A stretch of 64,000 nt of DNA from Mortierella alpina. Its lineage: Eukaryota; Mortierellomycota; Mortierellomycetes; Mortierellales; Mortierellaceae. The notes below the pieces were generated by a model. That model was not told where the DNA came from, searched no databases, and saw nothing but the letters and a program-made list of their open reading frames with translations. Location of the stretch: the NCBI GenBank assembly GCA_029449245.1, contig JANATF010000007.1:1054001-1118000 (forward strand), in the 5' to 3' direction. Both the position numbers and the translations under genes were made by a program. Positions 44,839 to 55,210 of this stretch are shown one piece after another; position 1 is the stretch's first letter; the number at the start of each line of letters is the position of its first letter.

Positions 44839-46352
44839 ATGCTGTCTTCGACTCAAAGAATCGTGCAGTCCTCTTCGGCCCGTCAATTGTTGAATGCGTC
44901 CAAAAGAGTAGTGGCGGCGTCGCAGCGTGGGATCCAGCAGAGATCGTTACATCTGCAGCACGCACCCCAGCAAGCCCTTGTCGATGTCTCGGTTGGAATG
45001 AGTACACACGAATCGACGTCGCAAACCCCATCATCGACTCGATTCGACCCACCTTTGCAGATTTCGAGGATCAACGATCTCTATCACAGAGAGCCGCAGC
45101 TTGTGATGATCGAGGGTCTTGGTATTCTCCAAGGACAGATGGACGAGAGTCGCTTGTTGACAAAGTACCTGAATATACCTTTTGCTACTGTTGAGGATCG
45201 TTCCAAGCATGCTGCCCCTCCGCAGCCGTGGAGTGGGATCAGGGATGCGACTGTGTTGGGGTAAAGAATCTCCCAGTTTTCGAGTGCTGAAAAAAATCTC
45301 CTTCGCACAGCACCATCACGCCACGGTGTGATCGTCCACTTTAATCATATCTTATCTGTTTCTTCTTTTTTTATCATGTGTTGCTTTTGTACCATGTGTT
45401 GCGTATAGGCCAATGTGTCCCCAGAATGTGCAAGAATCCAACAGCCTGGCGACAATGATGCTAGGCATGCCTGGTCCAGGATTTGAGTACTCAGAGAGGG
45501 ATTGCCTGAATCTGAATGTTTTCGCACCCCGGTGTGTCGAGCAAGTGCCAGTGATCTGCTACATACACGGCGGCTTAAGTCAAGGGGGGAACGCTCTTCC
45601 AAGGAATGGTAAAGATTATTGCATTGCGGTACACATTAAGACGTCCTAGTTTGTAGCGAGCCGTTTGTCTAATATTCATATCGCATGTCCATTCCCTTCC
45701 TTTTCAACTTGTAGATGCGACTAATATTGTCAAAAAGTCCATTGCACGAGACAGGCCGGTGATTGTAGTGACCATTAACTACCGCCTATTGCCTTCGGCT
45801 GGTCTTCTGGAGAGCGCTGAGAAGCAAACGGAGGGCGAGGATGCCCACTGGGGTCTGTACGATCAAAAGATCGCTCTGGAGTGGGTTAAACGGCACATCC
45901 ACAATTTTGGAGGGGACCCAGACGAGATCACACTCATGGGCCATTCCAGCGGAGCGTCTTCGGCAGGGTATCACCTCCTCACCACAGAGCACAAGGGTTT
46001 GTTTAAGCGTGCCATTATGCACTCTAATGCAAACTCAAAAATCATGAACAGCGAGTCGCAAGAGACGACGTCGCCCGAGCTCAATTCATATTTTTTGGAG
46101 CACCCTCAACAGCAGCACCAAGGCCAGCACCAACACCAGCACCAGCATCAGCACCAGCACCAACGCTTGGACCTTGTTCGTGGGGAAACCACGGAAGAGG
46201 ATTCAACATTTACGTTCATGTCCGATGCTTGCCTGCCGCATATGAGCGAGCGCGAAAAGCAGCTTGGGTTCCGTGTTCTTGACCGCTGGATCGATTTTGC
46301 GTGGGGTTCAGAGGGTGACTCGCCTGGTGGCTATACTCGCACGAATTCTTAG
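44839..46352 (+). CDS. Type-B carboxylesterase-like protein with core deleted
   Basis: Three exons (44839-45260, 45409-45608, 45715-46352) in phase encode 419 residues, against about 540-570 for the family. The basic, Ser/Arg-rich N-terminus (MLSSTQRIVQSSSARQLL...) looks like a mitochondrial presequence. Esterase marks follow: SERDCLNLNVF, ICYIHGGL, VTINYRL, the HWGLYDQKIALEWVKRHI helix and GGDPDEITLMGHSSGA, where the nucleophile motif is GHSSG rather than GESAG. After LFKRAIMHSNA the sequence turns into a Gln/His repeat (HQHQHQHQHQ) and resumes only at the family's last helix (FRVLDRWIDFAWG). The catalytic acid and His regions are missing, so ester hydrolysis is unlikely. Confidence 0.78.
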
Positions 46353-46926
46353 TATGCTTTGTAGCCGGGACGTTATGTTAGAAGACACTTGTCTGACGAT
46401 GTTCATTTATATATTCTATTGTAATGTGGCGGTGCACACCATGGGCAAACTGGAGAAATGCGAGAATGGACTATTGGATTGAGCAGTGAGCTTTTGCCGC
46501 CTTCTGTCTTGGTTACCTTGCCTTTACGAGTGGCTAATGGAAGCAGACTGCGACGGACGGCGTCGATGCGACTTTGCTGTAGTCCCACGGAGTGGCAGCT
46601 CGGTGAATAAGGTCTCGTGTGCAACCTCAATGCGAGACGCCGCTCGCACCCTCTGCGGGACTTACTTGGCTGTGGTTGGGCTCACGCTTGTAGCGAGTGC
46701 CTGCCGCTTCGACCCTGAGAGCCGAGGTCTCGACTAAATCAAAACACTAACACTGCCACCGCCCGCTGAGCAGAGGCGGTTTCATCGCACACACCTCTTC
46801 TTTGTGTCAATGCTTATAAAAGGTCGTCTTGCCCTGAGTAGCCTGCGTCGCTCCCCGCTTCCTCCTCTATCACATATCACATATCGTATCCTCCACCGTC
46901 GCTACGCCTTCAATAGCTCTGATACC
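46353..46926. other. Intergenic spacer
   Basis: No gene seen; short frames on both strands lack motifs. Confidence 0.5.
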
Positions 46927-47574
46927 ATGTCGCTCGCTGTGCTACTCACACTCAGGATACTGCTATGGTTGATGACCACCGTCGTCCTGGCTTTCTCAGC
47001 GTACCTCATCGCCAGATTCCATATCGGCTTCATGCCCGCCTACTGGACCGTGTGGATGCGTTTGATCCTTGCAGTTATCTCCAACACAGCTTACTCCTTC
47101 TCGTTCCGGAAGCAATCATACTTTGGCCGCGGTTCCCGAGGTGCCTTCATGTTCCTTGTCGCCTTGGCCTGGTTCGTACCTTCCAGCTACCACGTGCGAT
47201 CCATCCTCCAGCTCTATGGTGGCCCGCAGTTTTTCAAGACCTGGAACTGCGGTCTAATCGAGTGCACGCTGGTCATGATACAGGACATTTTTGGATGGCT
47301 CATCGGTGTGTTTGGGATGCTGGAGGTGTACCTCACAGACAAGCACGAGCGCATCTATGGACAAAAGCCTGCTACGACGACGACGTCCATCTTTCTGGCG
47401 CCTGGCGCTCAGCAGACGGCGTATATCCCACTGCAGGCGCAGCAGCACCAGCAGCCGGTCGTGTCGTCCTATGCTTACCAGCATCAAGGTTACGATCAGT
47501 CCCAGCCACTGCAGGCCTCGTCTTACGGCCCACAGCATGGCGCCAGCGCAGCATACCCGCCCCATCACTTTTAG
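46927..47574 (+). CDS. Four-helix membrane protein with Gln/Tyr-rich tail, 215 residues
   Basis: A single exon; the ATG at 46927 follows GATACC, and an upstream in-frame ATG at 46804 is less likely. Hydrophobic segments: VLLTLRILLWLMTTVVLAFSA, YWTVWMRLILAVI, FMFLVALAWFVPSSY, and the IQDIFGWLIGVFGMLEV region. A tail of about 70 residues is rich in Gln, Tyr, Ala and His (QAQQHQQPVVSSYAYQHQGY) and ends AAYPPHHF. The topology is MARVEL-like, but no signature residue pattern is seen. The function is unknown. Confidence 0.65.
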   Translation: MSLAVLLTLRILLWLMTTVVLAFSAYLIARFHIGFMPAYWTVWMRLILAVISNTAYSFSFRKQSYFGRGSRGAFMFLVALAWFVPSSYHVRSILQLYGGPQFFKTWNCGLIECTLVMIQDIFGWLIGVFGMLEVYLTDKHERIYGQKPATTTTSIFLAPGAQQTAYIPLQAQQHQQPVVSSYAYQHQGYDQSQPLQASSYGPQHGASAAYPPHHF

Positions 47575-47963
47575 CATTCTCATAAAACATCGTTTACAGT
47601 TTATCTACGTGTGTGTGTATATGTGTGTGTGTGTGTTGATAATTTGCGTTGGCTGTGAACGGGGTCACGCGCAATGAGGGGTCCCTGCAGCAACACGTTC
47701 TCGAGGACGCCATTCCCACACGGCACAACGAGCGCCTCGCTCACGTATCTCGTCGTCAAGAGCAAAGCGTCCGCGGCCACTCGCTTGGTCCTTGTCACTC
47801 TCTCTCTCGTCTCTTCCACGCACTCTCGCGTCCACGCTCGCTCTCCCCCTGCCCCTTCCTTCCCACGCCCTCGCTCTCCTCCAGACTCGAGCCGTCCCTT
47901 CCTCCCTTCACACAGCTCGAAACGTAATGACAACCCAACAGGTCTCATTCGCCTTTTGACTCT

Positions 47964-48003
47964 CCATTGCTCCTCCATTGCTCCTCCATTGCTCCTCCAT
48001 TCC
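47964..48003. repeat. CTCCATTGCTC tandem repeat in the Pho81 promoter
   Basis: The unit CTCCATTGCTC recurs in tandem, about three full copies plus partial ones, 100-140 nt before the start codon. It sits within a longer pyrimidine-rich leader (47780-48060). Confidence 0.75.
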
Positions 48004-48106
48004 CCTTTTCCTCATTCTCTGCTTTTATTGAGCGGCTTTCTCACAGCGCCATCCTTGTCCCCATTCCTCCCTGGCAACACATTGGCCAAGGCCAGCTGAA
48101 CACATC

Positions 48107-51100
48107 ATGAAGGTATAGCACACTTCGCTCCTTTTTAGGTTTTGTGCACCCTTTTTTTTTCCCGCCCTTACTTCTGACCTTCTTCTCGCTGGTCGTTCTT
48201 CGACTACTCTGGCTATTCTGGCTGTCACCGCTTCGAATAGTTTGGAAAGCAAATACAGTTCCAACAGATACCGGAATGGCAGAGCCATTATATGAGCTAC
48301 AAGGGTCTGAAGAAGATCATCAACTCGCTCACGCAAGAGAAGGCCCATGTATCAGTGACGATCGCTGCATCGCCTCCACCAGGGTTGGAAGGTCCTGTGC
48401 AACCCGAAGATGAAAACTCGACTCTACGACAGTCGCAGAAGGCTGCCTTCTTCTTCAAGCTGGAGAGAGAATTAGAGAAGGTAAGCGGCACAAGGGACCC
48501 ACAGCGACCGAGGAAATTACTGGCTAGCAGTGGCGGTGACCATGCTCTAACCTCCTTCGACTTTCTACGCGCTACATTTCAGGTGAATACTTTCTATCTG
48601 CAGAAAGAGTCAGAACTCAAGGTCCGATTGCGATCCCTGGTGGACAAGGAAAGGGTTATTTTATCCCGCCAGGGTCGGCCAGGCACTGGCTCGTCGATCA
48701 ACTCACTTAAGGAAGCGTTTAGGCAGTTTGAGCACGACCTCAACAAACTTCAGGTGCGCGAATGATCTCGCTTAGCGCTAAGGCTCCCGGCTGCTAGTAG
48801 CAGAACACCCTCTCACCACGCTACTGTTATTTCTTTTGGCTGTAGAAATTCGTCGAGACGAACGGAACGGGATTTAGAAAGATCCTGAAGAAATGGGACA
48901 AGCGGTCTAAATCAACGACCAAAGAGCTATACTTGGCTCGCCAGGTCGACCTCCAGCCATGTTTCAATCAGGATGCTATGGTTGAACTTGCCGACAGCGC
49001 TGCCCACCATCTCTTGAGCCTAGATGATATTCAGCAAGGTCGACCCTTGTCCACACCATCCAGCCCCACCGCTGCCAAATCGATGCAATCACCGCCTCCG
49101 GCTTATACACCTTCATCCCCAGTGCAGCAGCAGATGGAGGAAGTCGAGGCAGATCTTTTCAGTGCACTCACGACCAGCCAGTCATCGATAGTACGGGAGA
49201 TCATAGATCGCCGGTTGCTCGCACCGTCCTCATCCTCAACCAACATGTCAGGGAGGGAGCCGCCATTATCTCAGGGGCATGCCAACTACAAATTAGCACC
49301 AGACCACGCGCGTGAAGTGGTCTCGCGAGTGTTCTTGAGATGTTGCTCGGAGCTGACTGTAACGGAAGGTGACATCCAGCAGTTGGTCACAACCAACCTA
49401 GTCGATTTCAAATTTGTGGACGATATCAGCGACCGTACCTGCCTCCATGAGGCAGCCATGGTGGGTCGCCTTTCCCTTCTCAAGCTCGGAGTTGAGCATG
49501 GTGTCAGTCCAGAGTGCACGGATGTCTACGGGAGGCAGCCTCTGCATTACGTTTCCATGTATGGCTACGCCGATTGTGCAAATTATCTCCTCTCTTTGGG
49601 TGCCTCCATGACAGCGACCGACCATGATGGATTCCGTCCTCTGATCTACTCTGTCATGAATGGCCGCACAGAGTGTGTCGAGATATTTCTTGCCAACAAT
49701 GTTGAGATCGAAGCAAGCCGAGAAGGCGATCCTATTCCGCTCAGCCTGGCCTGTCACTATGGCCATGAGGATATAGCGATGATGCTGATCGAACGTGGTA
49801 GAGCCAATGTCCGAGCCAGTAACGCCGATGGTTTGGAGCCTTTGCATATCACATGTAGGGAAGGCCACACGCGCCTCGCCAAGACCCTCACCACTAAGGG
49901 AGCACGACTTGACCAAGAGGACAAGTACATGTGCTGGACACCGCTTTTTTATGCCGCAAGCGAGGGACATGTTGACTGCGTCAAGATCCTTCTGGAGGCG
50001 GGTTGTAACGTCAATGTGTTGGACGAACATGGAATGACGCCCATCTATTACGCTGTGAGTGAAGGTCATGCGGACTGCGTGGAACTCCTCGTCGAGGCTG
50101 GTGGTAAAGTTGAAGGAAAGGTCTTGGGGTCGCCCGTGGACACCGATATGGAAGGGCCCCCCTCAGCGCTTTCTGCAGGGAATATGTTGATGTCTGCCTT
50201 GGCACCAGCTCCATCTCAGTCAGATCACGATCCTATTGTTCTGGATTCTTTGGAGAGCCCTGCAAGCATGGATGAGTTGGACATGGATCTCATTCCGTCC
50301 TTGTCGCTTCCTCCGCCCATCATCCCCTTCAGAATCTACGGACACAACTATCTCGACAAAAAACACCAGGTCAACCTAACTTTGGGACACGTTTCCGACG
50401 ACCCCAGTGGTTTGCATCGGCCACCTGTCCATCTCTATGGCACTGCTCAGATCTCCTCCCTCAAGCTGGTCATCTCTTCACGCCCTGACAATGGCATGAT
50501 CCCGCACAATGTTATCTTACCCTTGGCAGACAACAAAAAGGTCTACGGTTTCCAGGTTGACGCACTTGAACAGTTCACAGTGGAGTTTGACATTTTCCCT
50601 ACGTTCGGGTCCAAGGCCATCGGTCGGGCAGTAGCATTGCCGAGTGCGTTTTCCTCCCAAGCGCTCTCGGTTGGCAAGTGCACCTTACCACTTTTCGACG
50701 CCCATTTGAAAGTCGTTGGTGAGCTGGCATTCGAGCACACAGTGATTCGACCGTTTCAAGGAGTTCGATTGGAGGTGGGTGGAAGACTGGAGACATATTG
50801 GAAGTCGACCAACAGCATCGATTCAACCATATCAGCGGCCACGACGCCTCTTGTGGGTACACCTTCATTAATGCCTGTGAGTACCTCGACATCCAAAGGA
50901 GCGCTACCCCACCCAGCACCGCAGACGACACTCTCTGGAAGTATGATTCCTTCCTACATTACAGCCTCGTCGCTAGCAGGGGAGTATATACAGCTCTCGA
51001 TTCAGATGACTCGGGACCATGTTCCTGTAGTGTTTGAAGGCTGGCGTCTGCCCGTGCAGGGCTTCGATCTGGCAGTTTCGGATGTGAGATTTGGTCAGTT

Positions 51101-52384
51101 CAAGAGATTCGGAGACTTGGTTCATCGCAGTGTTCCCATAGAGGACTTTGAGAGCGGAAACAGTCGACTGTCGATTGGGTGGAAGAGTGCCGAGTGGAGG
51201 CGCAAGGTCTATGACCGATGGATGAGCCTTGAGCAGGTTCTGAAGGTAAGCATGACCCAACCCATCACTACACAAGCAGCACTCCACCTTCCTCTCTTTA
51301 CTAGCTGTGGGTAGGACTAAAGCCCTTCTTACATGTTGCTAGATTCTTCCCAAGCACATTGGGGTCAATCTGGAACTCAAGTATCCGACCATGTCCGAAA
51401 AAAAGTACCACCGGTTGAGCAACACGATCGAGTTTAACAAGTTTGTGGACACAATTCTACAGACAGTCTACGACTCGGTCTCAGCAACACATCACCGCAG
51501 ATTTATGTTCTCTTCATTCAATCCGGTTATTTGCTCAGCGCTCAACTGGAAGCAGCCGAACTGTGAGTACCCACTGTCCTTAAAGTCGAGTCACTCGTCC
51601 ATTTTGCAACGTAGCCTAGTTGGTTCTAATTGATGCTGTCACTGCCCTGGTAGATGCTGTCTTCTTCTGCACGTACTGTGGATACAATCAAGGTCGTAAC
51701 CCAGGACTCCTCAGCTCTGACGGCCCATTCGTCACAAGCTTGAAGCGAAAGGAGCCGATCGATCCAACTGATCCAGAGGTACTTCCTTCATTCAAACATG
51801 GTTCGTCAGCCACGACATTGTCCAATCTTTCTGAGCAACGAGGACCGCCGTCGTGTGCTTCTTCAGTCACTGTCAGCTCGTCACCGAGAAGCGTGATGAG
51901 CTCACCCTCGATGCCTCATCCATCGCTACTGCAGTCCATTGGAATCGACACCATCTGTAGCTTCTATGAGGCCGACAGGCGTTGTACATCCATCAAGGAG
52001 GCCATCAAATTTGCAAGAAGTAATAATCTGCTCGGTGTAATCTGTGAAGCAACGCCTTTGATCCAAGTCCCTAGTCTTATCGCGAACATCAAGGAGTCAG
52101 GATTGGTATTGACGAGCTTTGGAGCAAGTAATAGGGATCCCACCTTGGTTCAGATTCAGAAAAGTCATGGCGTGGATGCTCTTATGGTCTTAGAGACCAA
52201 GAACGACATGGTTCTTCAGCAACAGCAACAGCGGTATGGCCAAGACCGACAAACCGGACTGGGGCTCTGCATGCCGGTGATATCCCAAGAGTTTGCATCT
52301 GACTCGAGGGCTGCCACACTTGAGGTGGAAGAGGGTGTGCTTAGATACCAAAACGGTGTTGATTCAGGGTCCTTGAGCGTTTAA
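48107..52384 (+). CDS. PHO81: Pho81-type SPX-ankyrin-GDPD-like phosphate regulator
   Basis: Six exons (48107-48112, 48241-48480, 48583-48753, 48846-51245, 51343-51562, 51654-52384) encode 1255 residues. Exon 1 codes only Met-Lys. The SPX domain covers about 1-165 (MKFGKQIQFQQIPEW, YMSYKGLKKIIN, NGTGFRKILKKWDKRS), which binds inositol pyrophosphates. Six or so ankyrin repeats lie at about 335-555, then a beta-rich middle domain. From about 850 comes a GDPD-like region: IQLSIQMTRDHVPVVFEGW occupies the place of the usual E-x-D...D-H-x-P-V-x-x-HD, with catalytic acids and His replaced, and ICEATPLIQVP near the end. Inactive GDPD plus ankyrins is the mark of Pho81, the CDK inhibitor of the PHO pathway, rather than the Gde1 enzyme. 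Confidence 0.9.
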
Positions 52385-52799
52385 TAAACTGTCGTTGGGA
52401 TAAGAAATAGTCCACTGCTTGCTTTAGAGCTGTACCGCATCGAGTACATTCGTACCGAGTAGGTGACTACAGCAATAGCACATTTCGCACTATAGTTCTC
52501 GAGTGGATGAAGGCTCAAGTCTCGTTGAAAATACTCACTTGATTGCCATCTGCATTCTCAGTACTGCGTTTATGAGCAAGCAAGCGGAGAATCTGTTGCA
52601 TTGTTCATCTGCATATGACGACCGCTTGAATATAAGGCCACCCTCTTCCGGAAATCAAGGTAGACCCCGCGTTATCAATTCTAATCGCGCTCGTAATCAA
52701 TAATGGAAGAGTAACTCAAGTCGTTGACACACGTTTTTGAATCCTACAAGTTTCCCCCAGGGCAGCCTGAATTACAACTCTACTATCTTGCCGCCCCTG
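52385..52799. other. Intergenic spacer
   Basis: No gene seen. An AATAAA overlaps the Pho81 stop codon (52383-52388), probably too early to be the true polyadenylation signal. Confidence 0.45.
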
Positions 52800-52973
52800 T
52801 CAAGATTGGGTTCGCCCATGTTATTCTTTCAGCACGCTGCGAGCTTGGATCAGCTGGGCTTGAAAGCGTTGACCTTGCACTTGGTTTTGCGCTTCACAGG
52901 TGGCATAGCGGGGGGGGAGAGCCGCTATGGCGATGGAGAGGATTGCGGCCAGGTTGGCCAAAGCGATCTTCAT
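52800..52973 (-). pseudogene. Pseudogene of the two-domain Cys-rich secreted family
   Basis: The minus strand begins with an intact signal peptide (MKIALANLAAILSIAIAAL) and then a run of eight C. Beyond that run the family motif continues in another frame: TKCKVNAFKPS, stop, SKLAAC, stop, KNNMGEPN. This parallels KCRSSVFRTGFAKLNECC and CLKNMGG of the gene at 53875-54390; the second stop (TGA) stands where the family's second Cys (TGC/TGT) is expected. So there is one frameshift in a homopolymer and at least two nonsense changes. The second domain is not seen. Confidence 0.6.
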
Positions 52974-53874
52974 GATGTCTGTTGCATTTGCTGTTTGTTT
53001 GAAGAAGTATGCCAACGAGAAGGAAAAGAGGAATGGTACTGGAGCAATTCAAAGGAGTTTGGAATGATTTTGTTCTTTGCAAAAGCCCTTTTTTTCAAGC
53101 TCATTCTTGAGGAGAGACCCACCTGCGTGCAATGAATGACTGTGTCGAGGAAATCCTTTCGCGCTATGCTGCATAGCCATGGGTTTCATGGGAGACCGGA
53201 CACGCTGGAAGTTGCGAGACACAGCACGCCAGCTCTCGTGGCCAATAGTGTTTAAGAGATCGTCTCGCGTTCTGCCGCGAATCCTGTCTCAAATTTTTGC
53301 ATTTCGTGTCTTTTTTTTATGTCTTTCGTTCCTTTATCCATAAAGCGCACCCGTCATCACAGTGTTAAAGTGATTTTATCACTTGGGCTTGGATGGACCC
53401 TCTAAACTTTCATCATACTTGTGAGGGGCAGCTGCACCTGGGCATTGTTCGTGGGATTATCGCTGGAGTCCGCACGTTCCTAATTTGCAACCTGTGATGG
53501 GGTGATGGTATTTTTAGGTGCATCACCGTGTGCCATTGCTATCGCATATAATGAGCGCCTACCTGGGTGCCTTTTTGTCTACAGAAAGTTGACATCAAAT
53601 GCTGTCATTACGCCCAATGCTCTCGGCTGGGATATGCAGCATGCCCCTCCGTACTGCATGGTCAATCAAAATGGTTTTCTTACAAGCGCCTACAATTTTT
53701 AAGGAGGATAGGCAGGTACTTGCATGAAAAGGTCAGCAATGTAATAATAGAAATGGCGAGACTCCAAGACAGTACCATGTAAGAACAGTAAATGGACACG
53801 GCAGCATAGGGGCAGTTTTGCATAGTAAACCCATCAGAATTTATTTTCTTCGGTACAGTCAATCGATCAAAGAA
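52974..53874. other. Intergenic spacer
   Basis: No gene seen. Poly-T runs occur near 53089 and 53311. Open frames are short and motif-free. Confidence 0.5.
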
Positions 53875-54390
53875 TTAGTAGTAGTCGCATTCAACTGAGG
53901 TGGCCATGCCAGTGTCCTTGCAGCACTTTCTAAAGTTGCCCTCCTTTGAAATGGGGAGCGTGCAAGCTAGGATCCTCTTCTTTTCATCAAAGTTGGATCC
54001 ACCCATGTTCTTGAGGCAGCATTCGTTCAGCTTTGCGAAGCCAGTTCTGAAGACCGAGGAACGGCACTTGGAGTTGCCATCAAAGGGTGGAGGAGTGGGG
54101 TCGACAATGACATTGGGCTTGCAAGTGACTGGGCCTCCAGCGTCTTTCAGCTTCTTGACACACTGGCGGAACTTTCCCTCATTGGTCTTATAAAGTGTGC
54201 AAGTCAACTGCTTGGGGCCGTTTCCAGTATCAGAGCCTCCGCCGTTGGTGAGGCAGCATTCTTTGACCTTGTTCTGGTCAAACTTGTCGGAGCCTATGGC
54301 CACACACTTCTTGTTATCGTGGTCAACCTCGGGAGGGGCGGCGATGGCCAGGGAGACGAGGGCGGCGAGAACGACGATCGTGAACTTCAT
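53875..54390 (-). CDS. Secreted two-domain Cys-rich protein, 171 residues
   Basis: A single exon. The signal peptide MKFTIVVLAALVSLAIA is followed by domain one (NKKCVAIGSDKF ... ECCLTNGGGSD ... LTCTLYK ... FRQCVKKL ... VTC), a Pro linker (VDPTPPPFDG) and domain two (SKCRSSVF ... ECCLKNMGGSN ... LACTLPISKEG ... FRKCCKDTGMATSVEC). The spacing of C, CC, C, C, C and the CCLxNxGG core match both domains of the 43879-44358 protein. Domain two has an extra Cys (KCC), giving 13 in the mature chain. TATTTATAG near 54469-54477 on the plus strand contains a TATA-like element about 80 nt upstream. The function is unknown. Confidence 0.78.
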   Translation of the reverse strand: MKFTIVVLAALVSLAIAAPPEVDHDNKKCVAIGSDKFDQNKVKECCLTNGGGSDTGNGPKQLTCTLYKTNEGKFRQCVKKLKDAGGPVTCKPNVIVDPTPPPFDGNSKCRSSVFRTGFAKLNECCLKNMGGSNFDEKKRILACTLPISKEGNFRKCCKDTGMATSVECDYY

Positions 54391-55210
54391 TTTGGGGGTT
54401 TCTCGTGGAATGTGGGTGGTGAAGGTGTGGTTTGAGCGAATGAGTTATGTGTGGGAATGCATCCCAAATATTTATAGCCGATCAGTCAAGTCCTAGTTGT
54501 ACGGGAAACTGTTTGTCACTGCTCTTTTGGCGACACTATTCGGCGGAGACTCCGTTTTGTCATACCTGATCTCAGACAACGTTAGCCAGTGGTCGTCACA
54601 CTCATTGATCTTTTTCAGCCTTTCTCCAGGCGTACCCGGTAAAGTGGACAATGTACGTGAATCCAAGATATCACAGAGAAAGGCTGTCATCGTCTGTGCC
54701 CCAAGGTTTACATTGTCAACAGTACTTGAAGAGATGACTGAGGATGGATCGCACCAAGTGCCAATGGTTAAGCGAAGGCTGCAAAACCAGCAACTCGACA
54801 CGTCCTGTCGCGCCAAACTATTTTAGTGACCCACGCTAAAAATACCATAGCGCGAAATATAAACTCCGCCACATAGAACACATTGTGGCCAGGGAGCACA
54901 ATGCACTAACCGTTTTTATAACACTCTCCTAAGCTAACGACTTTTTGCTGTTGGCGCTCGCCTTGGTTACAATCTATCGGATAGTGTGCGCCCGTAGAAT
55001 CTCTTTGAACAAAAGTGAGCGGCTCAAAACTACCATGATTAGTCAGCTTCACCCCATACTGCTCGGGAACCTGCTCATGGCGTATTTGACGTGGAATATA
55101 CAGAAAGTTCATCAAAATAGGGTAGCACTATGAGGTATGATGTACGCCCTCGCCGTGGTGCGCCTTTTTTGTTCTTTTTTCCATACCGCCCTCGCGCTAC
55201 ATTACACCTA
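54391..55210. other. Intergenic spacer
   Basis: No convincing gene. Overlapping open frames at 54493-54826 on both strands have no recognisable motif and no good start codon. Confidence 0.45.

Noticed and set aside
48292-48765. Pho81 starting at the internal Met at 48292
   Set aside because: The SPX start MKFGK is recovered by the 6-nt first exon and a phase-0 intron.
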